Made by a program: the position numbers and the translations under genes
The notes under the pieces: generated by a model
Told to the model about the DNA's origin: nothing
The model's database searches: none
What the model saw: the letters and a program-made list of their open reading frames with translations, nothing else
Assembly (NCBI GenBank): GCA_031255055.1
Contig: JAIRTG010000203.1
Location: 1 to 10,306, forward strand
DNA from: Prevotellaceae bacterium
GTDB taxonomy: Bacteria > Bacteroidota > Bacteroidia > Bacteroidales > Paludibacteraceae
DNA: 10,306 bases
Direction of reading: 5' to 3'
Part shown: positions 1 to 6,158 of the stretch, in pieces
Position numbering within the stretch: position 1 is the first letter of the stretch
How the letters are laid out: the number at the start of each line of letters is the position of its first letter

Positions 1-111
1 CCTCTATATTTTGTCAAGTGCAAAAAAGGAATCACTTTCGGCGCAGCCTTGCAAATACTATTCATAGCAGATAGTTACAGGGTAGTTATATGAAAGTGCG
101 GATTCGCTATG

Positions 112-139
112 ATTAATCATTAATCATTAATCGTTAATC
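112..139 (+). repeat. Tandem heptamer repeat (ATTAATC)x4
   Basis: Four consecutive 7-bp units read ATTAATC, ATTAATC, ATTAATC and GTTAATC. A CT/TTCA-rich stretch follows directly and then the GC-rich dispersed repeat starts at 161. It is a simple AT-rich tandem repeat with no visible function. Confidence 0.85.
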
Positions 140-160
140 ACTCTTCATTCTTCACTGTCT

Positions 161-243
161 TACGGGGCGTTGCGGGGCAGCGCCCCGCAGAGGGGGTAGC
201 GGAAGACCGCGCAGCGGGCTGAAGCGAGGGGGAGACTTCCCCC
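161..243 (+). repeat. GC-rich dispersed repeat with three hairpins, copy 1
   Basis: This 83-bp element recurs in inverted orientation at 10188-10272. It begins TACGGGGCGTTGCGGGGC and ends in a C-run. Three hairpins are visible: 172-178 with 182-188 (GCGGGGC / GCCCCGC, loop AGC); 207-210 with 214-217 (CCGC / GCGG, loop GCA, extended by an AG/CT pair across an A-G mismatch); and 228-233 with 238-243 (GGGGGA / TCCCCC, loop GACT). An alternative hairpin pairs GCGG 199-202 with CCGC 207-210. It is far more GC-rich than the surrounding DNA. There is no transposase or clear coding content, so it fits an intergenic palindromic repeat of the REP or MITE type. Confidence 0.85.
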
Positions 244-250
244 ACGTCCA

Positions 251-273
251 TCTCTTTCTCTTTCTCTTTCTCT
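251..273 (+). repeat. CT-rich hexamer microsatellite (TTTCTC)n
   Basis: About four near-perfect units of TTTCTC are followed by an A-run (274-281). A shorter version of the same CT run adjoins the second dispersed-repeat copy (about 10168-10180, read on the - strand). The microsatellite therefore seems to travel with the element and to vary in unit number. Confidence 0.8.
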
Positions 274-372
274 AAAAAAAATGCCGATGGCGAGTTTTGT
301 GTTTGGTGATTAGTGATTGTGCGGATTCGACTTGTTTATTCACTAATCGCGAATGTAAAAATACTTCAACTG

Positions 373-405
373 TTGTTTGAAGATAAAAAAAAAATACTAC
401 TTTTG
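373..405 (+). promoter_or_regulatory. Bacteroidota-type promoter upstream of the first secreted-protein gene
   Basis: TACTTTTG at 398-405 matches the Bacteroidota -7 consensus TAnnTTTG exactly. Upstream, TTG (373-375) or TTTG (376-379) sits 22 or 18 bases away, near the spacing expected for the -33 element, with an A-rich tract between. The context ACTACTTTTGAGC closely resembles ACTAATTTTGGGC at the candidate promoter of the paralogous gene (3150-3157), which supports both. If used, it gives a leader of roughly 460 nt before the ATG at 871. Confidence 0.6.
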
Positions 406-870
406 AGCCGCCTTATAATATCACTGAACCTGACGGACATTTTGGCGATTGATCTTAAAGTGAAGTAAATCTGCGTATAAACAGCGTAGAACGACCGGAT
501 GAAATTGTTTTTTATCCGTGCTTTTCGCAAAAAAATTAGGTTGCTTTCCCCGCCGGAAATAAGGGTCTTGGTTTTTATTTGAGGTGCTTTTGCCTGTTAC
601 GCCCGTATTGGCTGTCTTATTTTCTTCAAGTGCATGTCGGCACAAATGTTGTTTTTCCTGAAAAACAAATAGAAATTCCACCCCCCTTTTACTTTCGGCC
701 TTCGATCCGGAAACTCCGGATGAAATATGATGCTGATTAATCACAGAAAAATAGTTGTCTGTAAACAAAATGAATCGGAAATGTAACAATTGATAATCGA
801 TCGCTATCAATAAAAATATAACGGGGTAAGATGCTCTGTTTTTGTATTCTATAAATTAAAACTAAACAAC
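406..870 (+). other. Long gene-free leader upstream of the first paralog
   Basis: About 460 bp lie between the candidate promoter and the ATG at 871, with no convincing ORF. A clean 7-bp hairpin with a 3-nt loop sits at 705-721 (ATCCGGA / TCCGGAT). No T-run follows it on either strand, so it is not a simple intrinsic terminator. The last ~90 bases share motifs with the leader of the second paralog: ACAATTGATAAT and an A-rich TATAAA..TAAACAA stretch before the ATG. The region could be an untranslated leader, hold a small RNA, or be ordinary intergenic DNA. Confidence 0.4.
786..800 (+). promoter_or_regulatory. Shared upstream motif ACAATTGATAATCGA
   Basis: This 15-mer matches 3336-3350 upstream of the second paralog at 14 of 15 positions. 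It ends at a similar distance from the start codon in each case (about 70 bases for this gene). It overlaps a short inverted repeat TGATA (791-795) / TATCA (805-809). It may be a conserved operator or a remnant of the duplication. No regulator is identifiable from the window. Confidence 0.35.
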
Positions 871-2958
871 ATGAATCAAATTAATTTGAATCAGACAAAC
901 CAAAACCGAATAAGATGTAATGTCTTATTGCTTTTGGTTGCGATTTTTACAGCGGGCGCAACATACGCCCAAGTGTCGATTGGAACTGCCGAGGCGCCGG
1001 TTTCGGGTGCGCTCCTCCAGTTGAAAGAGATGGAACAGGTGGAAGACGGATCGCTCAACGCCTATAAAGGATTGTTGCTCCCACGTGTGGCCTTGTCGGA
1101 CAAAAATGAACTCTACCCGATGTTTTTGGCCGATCCGGACGACCCGACTTCGGGGCCGAATGACGATTATGCCGCTAATAAGGATGTGCTGGACAACACC
1201 CATATCGGACTCGTTGTCTACAATCTGACGGATGACGAAAGTAAAGGGCTCACTCCGGGACTCAATCAGTGGAACGGAGAACAATGGGACTGCTTCCAAC
1301 ATAAGATAGGGAATGCGGTTGGGCACATCGTCTCCTGTAACGATTTCAGGATATTCGGGAACTATAAGTCGCCCGACGCCTATCCGTCTAATCCTCTTTC
1401 GGGAGAAGTGCCTTTGAATGCTTCCAACTATATCACTATCAGGATAGAGGTGACCAAGCCGGGTGAATATGTTATTACCGTTACTCCCGAATATGCCTCC
1501 GCCCAGAACGGCGAAACAAATGGTTATTTCTTTACCGGAAACGGCATATTTTTGGAAAAAGGCGTATATACTGTGACGCTTACCGGTAATGGAACCCCTT
1601 TCTGGTATACGCCAAACGGCAGTCAGGGTGATAAGCTGTCCGTTGTGATGAACGGAAAGGCGCTGACGCTGTATAATGGTGCGTCCTGTACGAAAAATAT
1701 CGTGGTGGAGGATCACTCCAAAAAGTCGAACTATACCATCGATTGCCTCCGGACAACGGTAAACGGCGTCTATGTGTTGAACAAAGAATTGGATCCAAAT
1801 GAATGTTACCTTTCGGTTTGGATCGAAATAGATCCTAACGATACCTTTGTTGAAGGTGCAACCGTTCACCTGCAAACCGATGAAGTGGACGGCATCAGTT
1901 TTGCTTCCGTGCCGACAGTGATCTCTTCCGTCGACAGGGCTACCGGTCAGAAGGAAATCATACTCAGGGGAACGGGAAAACCTACTTCGGTGGATACCAA
2001 AAAAATGACTATCAGTTCAAATAGCGCCGTCAGCGTAGCCACATGTCCCGCTGAGATCGCGGTCGCATACACAAAAAAGAAAATACTGGGCGTAGGACTC
2101 AACAACGGTTATGGATATAATCTTGCAGGAGGTAGCGGTAATCTCAACATGTCTAACCCGTACTATAACGGCGGATACAAAATGTTAAAGTCGCCCGTCA
2201 ATTTCGGTACCGCCATAACCAGTACGGTGAAGGTGGAGGGACTTGAATTTATAGACGCAACCGGCGACGGATATACAACTCCAACCGCCGCTTCGCTCCG
2301 AAATTATATCGATGCCAATAAACCGGATATTATCGTCATAGGTTATGACTATATGCCGAGTAATGCCGCCGTCGATGTGCTTATCGATTATCTGTCGAAA
2401 AAAGGGGTGGTGATAGCCGCAATGGAAAATACCGCTGCTGTGGAACGACTGTTCAACAGGGCGCTTAATCTTCCTGCCGGTACGGTGGACGCACGCGAGA
2501 ATTATGGCGGAGCCGGTTCCATTCACATGTTCAAGTACATGGCTAACGACGATATATTGAACGGGCCTTTCGGCGATATTCGCGAGCGGCCTTGGGGTGA
2601 AGATGCTTCTGCTACCGTAGGAGTTGTCGGCGTACCGCTCGGGATGGTGGACATCTATTCGGACGGTAATTATAACGGAGGTTCAACCGTCACCGGAAAT
2701 AGCGCTGTTACCGCCTGTCGTTTCAAGGATACGAATCTTGTATGGATTGGGGATGGCGGATTCTGGTCGAGAGCCAAGAATAGCTCGGATGTGTCCAGTC
2801 GTACCATCTGTCCGCTCTACTATGATAATGATTTCAGACCTGTGGTGGGACTTTTTAGCGCCGTTTATACTACGAATATTTACAATTCTTTTTTCTTTGC
2901 CAATATGATGGCTTGGGCGATGAAGACCGCCCAATTCAACGGTTACAATACGCCGTAG
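871..2958 (+). CDS. Secreted Bacteroidales surface-type protein, tandem paralog 1
   Basis: This 695-residue protein has a clear Sec signal peptide: a polar, Arg-containing start, hydrophobic core at about 18-30, and likely type I cleavage after Ala33 (TYA|Q). The next residue is Gln and no lipobox Cys follows, so it should be soluble or surface-associated, not a lipoprotein. Residues 34-145 form the 'SIGTAEAP..GALLQLKE ... KGLLLPRV ... PMF ... G.NQWNG..W' module that I recall at the N-terminus of many Bacteroidales exported proteins. Beta-rich, probably Ig-like segments follow (about 185-400). The C-terminal part (about 404-695) alternates strands and helices, with 'DIIVIGYDY', 'KGVVIAA', 'LVWIGDGGFW' and a final 'FFANMMAWAMKTAQ'. 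This resembles a glutamine-amidotransferase/ThuA-like fold, but I see no catalytic Cys, so that is inference. Seven Cys (141, 156, 273, 292, 392, 616, 647) are conserved in the neighbouring paralog. The ATG has an A-rich upstream and no Shine-Dalgarno site. Function unknown. Confidence 0.9.
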   Translation: MNQINLNQTNQNRIRCNVLLLLVAIFTAGATYAQVSIGTAEAPVSGALLQLKEMEQVEDGSLNAYKGLLLPRVALSDKNELYPMFLADPDDPTSGPNDDYAANKDVLDNTHIGLVVYNLTDDESKGLTPGLNQWNGEQWDCFQHKIGNAVGHIVSCNDFRIFGNYKSPDAYPSNPLSGEVPLNASNYITIRIEVTKPGEYVITVTPEYASAQNGETNGYFFTGNGIFLEKGVYTVTLTGNGTPFWYTPNGSQGDKLSVVMNGKALTLYNGASCTKNIVVEDHSKKSNYTIDCLRTTVNGVYVLNKELDPNECYLSVWIEIDPNDTFVEGATVHLQTDEVDGISFASVPTVISSVDRATGQKEIILRGTGKPTSVDTKKMTISSNSAVSVATCPAEIAVAYTKKKILGVGLNNGYGYNLAGGSGNLNMSNPYYNGGYKMLKSPVNFGTAITSTVKVEGLEFIDATGDGYTTPTAASLRNYIDANKPDIIVIGYDYMPSNAAVDVLIDYLSKKGVVIAAMENTAAVERLFNRALNLPAGTVDARENYGGAGSIHMFKYMANDDILNGPFGDIRERPWGEDASATVGVVGVPLGMVDIYSDGNYNGGSTVTGNSAVTACRFKDTNLVWIGDGGFWSRAKNSSDVSSRTICPLYYDNDFRPVVGLFSAVYTTNIYNSFFFANMMAWAMKTAQFNGYNTP

Positions 2959-2996
2959 AAAAAGACTGTAGGTTGATTTCATAGTGTTTATTCCTT

Positions 2997-3040
2997 CCGC
3001 TCGCGCAGCCTTCGATGGCCTGTGCGAGCGGTTTTTTTTT
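2997..3040 (+). terminator. Intrinsic terminator of the first paralog
   Basis: CCGCTCGCGCAG (2997-3008) pairs with CTGTGCGAGCGG (3020-3031) through one G-U pair. The loop region is 3009-3019 and nine T residues follow (3032-3040). It starts 38 bases after the TAG stop. The stem closely matches the terminator after the second paralog (5553-5594). Confidence 0.92.
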
Positions 3041-3126
3041 ATCCGGCAAGCGTGAGAAAACCGTTCTACAGGCGATCGAAAGTGGGAAATGAAAAGGGTA
3101 GGAATAAAAATATTTTCGGATATTTC

Positions 3127-3157
3127 TTGTAAATAAAACTAAAACACACTAATTTTG
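3127..3157 (+). promoter_or_regulatory. Bacteroidota-type promoter for the second paralog
   Basis: TAATTTTG at 3150-3157 matches TAnnTTTG exactly. TTG at 3127-3129 lies 20 bases upstream, a good -33/-7 spacing. It follows the upstream terminator, so the second paralog can be transcribed independently. The predicted leader is about 250 nt. The -7 context resembles that of the first paralog's promoter. Confidence 0.65.
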
Positions 3158-3279
3158 GGCGCTTTTATTGTAAATAGCGCTAATATTTTCCAAAAAGTAA
3201 ATGTAAATTTCCCCGCTTTTGTTTCCTGTCGCTGCTCACGAAGGCGCCGAAGCGAGTATAGAATCGAAATTTTTTATAG

Positions 3280-3303
3280 AAAGGAGGCTGTATGAATAAT
3301 TGA
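3280..3303 (+). promoter_or_regulatory. Shine-Dalgarno-like AAAGGAGG followed by a three-codon mini-ORF
   Basis: AAAGGAGG (3280-3287) is followed after four bases by ATG AAT AAT TGA (3292-3303), encoding Met-Asn-Asn. It lies inside the predicted leader of the second paralog. Neither large + strand gene has such a site before its own ATG, so this exact SD stands out. It could be a leader mini-ORF affecting translation or stability, an unused 16S-binding site, or chance. Confidence 0.3.
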
Positions 3304-3326
3304 ATCGAATCGAATTGAATTGAACC
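3302..3326 (+). repeat. Tandem pentamer repeat GAATC/GAATT
   Basis: Five 5-bp units read GAATC, GAATC, GAATT, GAATT and GAACC in the leader of the second paralog. It is simple-sequence DNA with no evident role, and its unit number could vary between strains. Confidence 0.8.
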
Positions 3327-3335
3327 GTAAACCTG

Positions 3336-3350
3336 ACAATTGATAATTGA
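3336..3350 (+). promoter_or_regulatory. Shared upstream motif ACAATTGATAATTGA
   Basis: This matches the motif at 786-800 upstream of the first paralog at 14 of 15 positions, ending about 64 bases before the ATG. Much of the rest of the two leaders has diverged, so the motif may be under constraint. It could also be a common low-complexity Bacteroidales intergenic sequence. Confidence 0.35.
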
Positions 3351-3414
3351 CTTTTTAAGAACTGAAAACTGTGGAGTGATACCACTCTATTTTTATAAAC
3401 TAAATTAAACAAAC

Positions 3415-5511
3415 ATGAATCAAGTAAATTTGAAACAAAAGCGCCGTGATAGCGTGAGATTTAATATCTTATTGCTTTTGGCCGTATTTTTATGTGTGGG
3501 TGCAACAACACGCGCCCAGGTATCGATAGGAACAGCTGAAGCGCCGGTTGCGGGCGCCTTGCTGCAACTGAAAGAAAAGAAGAACGTGCTCAACGATTCG
3601 CTCAATGCCTACAAAGGATTGTTATTACCTCGTGTAACTCTCTCAGACAAAAATCAACTTTTCCCAATGTTTTTGGCCAATCCCGATAACCCTGCTTCAG
3701 GGCCTAACACCACTTATGCCTCGGATAAGACAAAATTGGACAAGATCCACACCGGACTTGTTGTTTATAATCTGACGGAAGACAAGAGCAAAGATCTCTG
3801 TTTGGGGCTTAACCAATGGAACGGAAAAGAATGGGTATGCTTCCAGCATGAGGTAGGGAATGCCGTCGGGCATCTCGTCTCCTGTAATGATTTGAATATA
3901 TTCGGGCGTTATAAATCGCCCAATGCCCATCCGGTAGCTCTTCACCCCGACGATGAGTCTTTAGACGGCTCCAACTATATCACCTTAAAGTTAGAAATCA
4001 CCGAACCGGGGGCCTATAACATTACCGTTACCCCCGAATATGCGTCGGCCGCGAATGGCGAGACAAACGGTTATTTCTTTTCGGATGATGGCATATTTTG
4101 GGAGCGGGGAGTACATACCATCATGCTTCGGGCGAGTGGCGTTCCTTTTTGGTACACGCCTGTCGGGAGTCAGGGAGATAAACTGACCGTTATGATGAAC
4201 GGAAAGACGCTGACGCTGAATAACGGCACACCTTGTACGAAAAATATCGTAGTGGAGAATTTTTCGAAAAAGCCGAACTATACCATAGATTGTTCCCAAA
4301 AAACGGTGCATGGAACGTATCTGTTCAATCGGCCTTTAAATCCGCAAGAAAACTACCTTTCGATTTGGATCGAGATGAATTCGACCGATACTTCCGTACA
4401 GGGTGCAACTGTTTATCTGGAAACGGACGAAGTGGATGGCATCAGCTTTGCCTCCATCCCAACAACCATCACTTTTGCCGACAGGATTGCAGGACGGAAG
4501 GAAATTATACTTAGAGGAAAGGGAAAACCAACTTCGGCAAAAATAAATAAAATGACCGTCAGCTCAAACAGTGCTACCGGCAAAACGACGTGTTCTGTTG
4601 ATGTTATGGTTGTATATGCAAAAACGAAAATACTGGGGATAGGCAATACTAGTACCTATGGGTATAATATTGCTGATCAAAACGGAAATGTCAATATGTC
4701 CCAATATTTCGAATACGGTGCATGTAAAGTATTGAAGGCGTCCCTCAATTTCGGCAAGGATACCACCAGTCTGGTGAAAGTGGATAGTCTTTTGTTTGTG
4801 GATGTAGATATTCCGAACGCAGGAGATCTCCAAAACTTGATAGATAATCATGAGCCGGATATTATCGTTATGGCCTATAATTACAGGCCTACTGATGTTA
4901 CTACTTTTGATGCACTCGATGATTATCTCCAGAAAAACGGGGTGGTGATAGCCGCAATAGAAGACACTAATACAGCAGAACTCCTGTTCAGAAGAACGCT
5001 TAAAAATAATGCTATAACATGTGTGTCATATAAACCGTTCGGCACCATTTACACTTTTAGGAAAGCGGATAAGAGTAGGAGTGTGAATTTGGTAAACGAT
5101 GAGCTATTAAATGGGCCTTTCGGCGATGTCCGCGAAAAGTATTGGGGTGAAGATGCTTCCCTTACAGCAGCAATGACTAATGTGCCGGACGAGGATGTCA
5201 TTGTGTATTCGGACGGTCGTTTTAATAATATGCAGCCTGCTCCAGACGAAGAAGATATGATTACCATCTGTCGTTTCAAGGATAGAAATCTCGTATGGAT
5301 TGGGGATGGCGGATTCTGGGCGGCGGGGCTAAACGATGTAGAGATAAAAGCTTCCGCCAACTGTCCATTCTATTATGATGACGATTTTAAGCCCGTACCC
5401 AAACTTTTTGGCAATACCTTTTCGACAGATATTCACAATTCTATTTTCTTTGCCAATATGATGTCATGGGCGATAAAGACGGCCCAGCTTAAAGGATTCA
5501 ATACACCGTAA
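3415..5511 (+). CDS. Secreted Bacteroidales surface-type protein, tandem paralog 2
   Basis: This 698-residue protein aligns with the upstream paralog along its whole length, with only small gaps. The signal peptide has a KRR-containing n-region, hydrophobic core at about 17-30 and likely cleavage after Ala34 (TRA|Q), with no lipobox. The N-terminal module (35-146), beta-rich middle and C-terminal alternating strand/helix region match the paralog, including 'VSIGTAEAP', 'NAYKGLLLPRV', 'GSQGDKL', 'EVDGISFAS', 'LNGPFGD', 'NLVWIGDGGFW' and 'FFANMMSWAIKTAQ'. Seven Cys are conserved (142, 157, 274, 293, 393, 619, 650). Divergence is greatest at the linker near 173-185 and in the C-terminal region at about 410-480, 525-560 and 600-615, which may be exposed loops. 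The ATG is preceded by an A-rich stretch (AAACAAAC) without a Shine-Dalgarno site. It has its own promoter and terminator. It is likely exported to the periplasm or cell surface. Its function is unknown; a surface, adhesin-like or carbohydrate-related role is speculation. Confidence 0.9.
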   Translation: MNQVNLKQKRRDSVRFNILLLLAVFLCVGATTRAQVSIGTAEAPVAGALLQLKEKKNVLNDSLNAYKGLLLPRVTLSDKNQLFPMFLANPDNPASGPNTTYASDKTKLDKIHTGLVVYNLTEDKSKDLCLGLNQWNGKEWVCFQHEVGNAVGHLVSCNDLNIFGRYKSPNAHPVALHPDDESLDGSNYITLKLEITEPGAYNITVTPEYASAANGETNGYFFSDDGIFWERGVHTIMLRASGVPFWYTPVGSQGDKLTVMMNGKTLTLNNGTPCTKNIVVENFSKKPNYTIDCSQKTVHGTYLFNRPLNPQENYLSIWIEMNSTDTSVQGATVYLETDEVDGISFASIPTTITFADRIAGRKEIILRGKGKPTSAKINKMTVSSNSATGKTTCSVDVMVVYAKTKILGIGNTSTYGYNIADQNGNVNMSQYFEYGACKVLKASLNFGKDTTSLVKVDSLLFVDVDIPNAGDLQNLIDNHEPDIIVMAYNYRPTDVTTFDALDDYLQKNGVVIAAIEDTNTAELLFRRTLKNNAITCVSYKPFGTIYTFRKADKSRSVNLVNDELLNGPFGDVREKYWGEDASLTAAMTNVPDEDVIVYSDGRFNNMQPAPDEEDMITICRFKDRNLVWIGDGGFWAAGLNDVEIKASANCPFYYDDDFKPVPKLFGNTFSTDIHNSIFFANMMSWAIKTAQLKGFNTP

Positions 5512-5552
5512 GGAAAAAAGAATGTAACATTTTTTATACAGTTGATTTGCTC

Positions 5553-5594
5553 CGCTCGCACAGGCGTTAAAAGTCTGTGCGAGCGTTTTTTTTT
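5553..5594 (+). terminator. Intrinsic terminator of the second paralog
   Basis: CGCTCGCACAG (5553-5563) pairs perfectly with CTGTGCGAGCG (5575-5585) over 11 bp, with an 11-nt loop and nine T residues (5586-5594). It begins 42 bases after the TAA stop. There is no T-run in the opposite direction, so it acts only on + strand transcription and does not obviously stop the converging tsaE transcript. Confidence 0.93.
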
Positions 5595-5620
5595 GGAAAG
5601 AGCGTATTGTGTCGGGCGGC

Positions 5621-6037
5621 TCATTGAATGTTGATTTTTCGCTTTCTGTTTTCAATCTCTTCAATTTCTACATCGACAAGCGAGTCGGGTAGGAGAGGGG
5701 CGATATTTTCGGCCCATTCGATAAAGCAGAGATTGCCGCTGTAAAGATATTCTTCGATGCCGAGACCGATTGCTTCCCGAATGGTATTGATGCGATAACA
5801 GTCGAAGTGATAGATAATTTTTCCATCGGCGGTTTCATACTCGTTCACGATAGAAAAAGTCGGACTGTTGACCGTTTCCTGTACGCCGAAAGCAGCGCAT
5901 ATTGCTTTGATGAAAGTTGTTTTGCCGACACCCATTTTTCCGTTAAAGGCAAAAACTGTCCGATTGCCGATAAGTTCAATAAATTTTTTAACGGTTTCGT
6001 TAATCGTATCCAATGATTGAATTTCGAGTGTTGTCAT
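5621..6037 (-). CDS. tsaE: tRNA threonylcarbamoyladenosine biosynthesis ATPase TsaE
   Basis: This 138-residue protein is of typical length for the TsaE/YjeE family, the P-loop ATPase that works with TsaB and TsaD to make t6A at position 37 of ANN-decoding tRNAs in the cytoplasm. Visible motifs are the Walker A loop GKMGVGKTT (33-41), the family's SPTF segment (58-61) in 'SPTFSIVNEY', the acidic HFDCYR motif (77-82, Asp79 as likely metal ligand) and 'FIEWAE' (105-110). The C-terminus is short and charged. It lies 121 bases downstream of uvrC on the same strand with no clear promoter in between, so cotranscription is plausible. The ATG is preceded by AAGAAGAACTA, part of a duplicated purine-rich segment. 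The gene converges with the second secreted-protein gene. Confidence 0.95.
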   Translation of the reverse strand: MTTLEIQSLDTINETVKKFIELIGNRTVFAFNGKMGVGKTTFIKAICAAFGVQETVNSPTFSIVNEYETADGKIIYHFDCYRINTIREAIGLGIEEYLYSGNLCFIEWAENIAPLLPDSLVDVEIEEIENRKRKINIQ

Positions 6038-6038
6038 T

Positions 6039-6070
6039 AGTTCTTCTTTTTTGTAGTTCTCCTTTTTTGT
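6039..6070 (-). repeat. Tandem duplication of the tsaE ribosome-binding region
   Basis: On the - strand, AAAAAAGGAGAACTA and AAAAAAGAAGAACTA stand head to tail with a 16-bp period immediately before the tsaE ATG. The distal copy carries GGAG and the proximal copy the weaker GAAG. The copy next to the ATG gives normal spacing, while the stronger GGAG copy is about 20 bases upstream. It may be simple-sequence slippage. Confidence 0.6.
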
Positions 6071-6158
6071 GTCATTACATTCTGAAACGGATTAAAATGC
6101 TGCGTTCTCGTTGGAATATTGACGGATAACAGCTTTGATAGATATAAATATTCAATTC

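Larger units (their letters stand above)
1..372. other. Gene-free, repeat-rich left flank
   Basis: I see no credible coding region here. The stretch holds low-complexity and repeated DNA: heptamer repeats, a GC-rich hairpin-bearing dispersed repeat and a CT-rich hexamer run, listed separately. The 11-mer GTGCGGATTCG occurs twice (96-106 and 319-329), bracketing the repeat cluster. Nothing recognisable was found in 1-90. Any gene to the left lies outside the window. Confidence 0.7.
2959..3414 (+). other. Intergenic region between the paralogs
   Basis: No protein gene of normal size is present in these 456 bp. In order, the region holds the terminator of the first paralog, a TAnnTTTG promoter, a strong Shine-Dalgarno sequence before a three-codon reading frame, a GAATC/GAATT tandem repeat, the shared ACAATTGATAAT motif and the A-rich ribosome-entry region of the second paralog. 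Each is listed separately. Confidence 0.7.

Noticed and set aside
112..326. CRISPR-like array in the left flank
   Set aside because: The repeats are short, contiguous simple-sequence units without unique spacers, and there are no cas genes.
421..810. 129-codon reading frame on the - strand upstream of paralog 1
   Set aside because: It starts with TTG, has no recognisable motif, lies opposite the proposed leader, and has low-complexity composition. I cannot support it as a gene.
871..1000. Paralogs as SusD/fimbrillin-type lipoproteins
   Set aside because: Neither protein has a Cys at the +1 position after the signal peptide. Both show type I cleavage sites followed by Gln.
925..1875. 316-codon frame antisense to paralog 1
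   Set aside because: It lies wholly inside a well-supported gene. In the paralogous gene the equivalent antisense frame is broken into pieces, so it is not conserved.
5553..5594. Bidirectional terminator serving tsaE as well
   Set aside because: On the - strand the hairpin is not followed by a T-run, so only + strand termination is supported.
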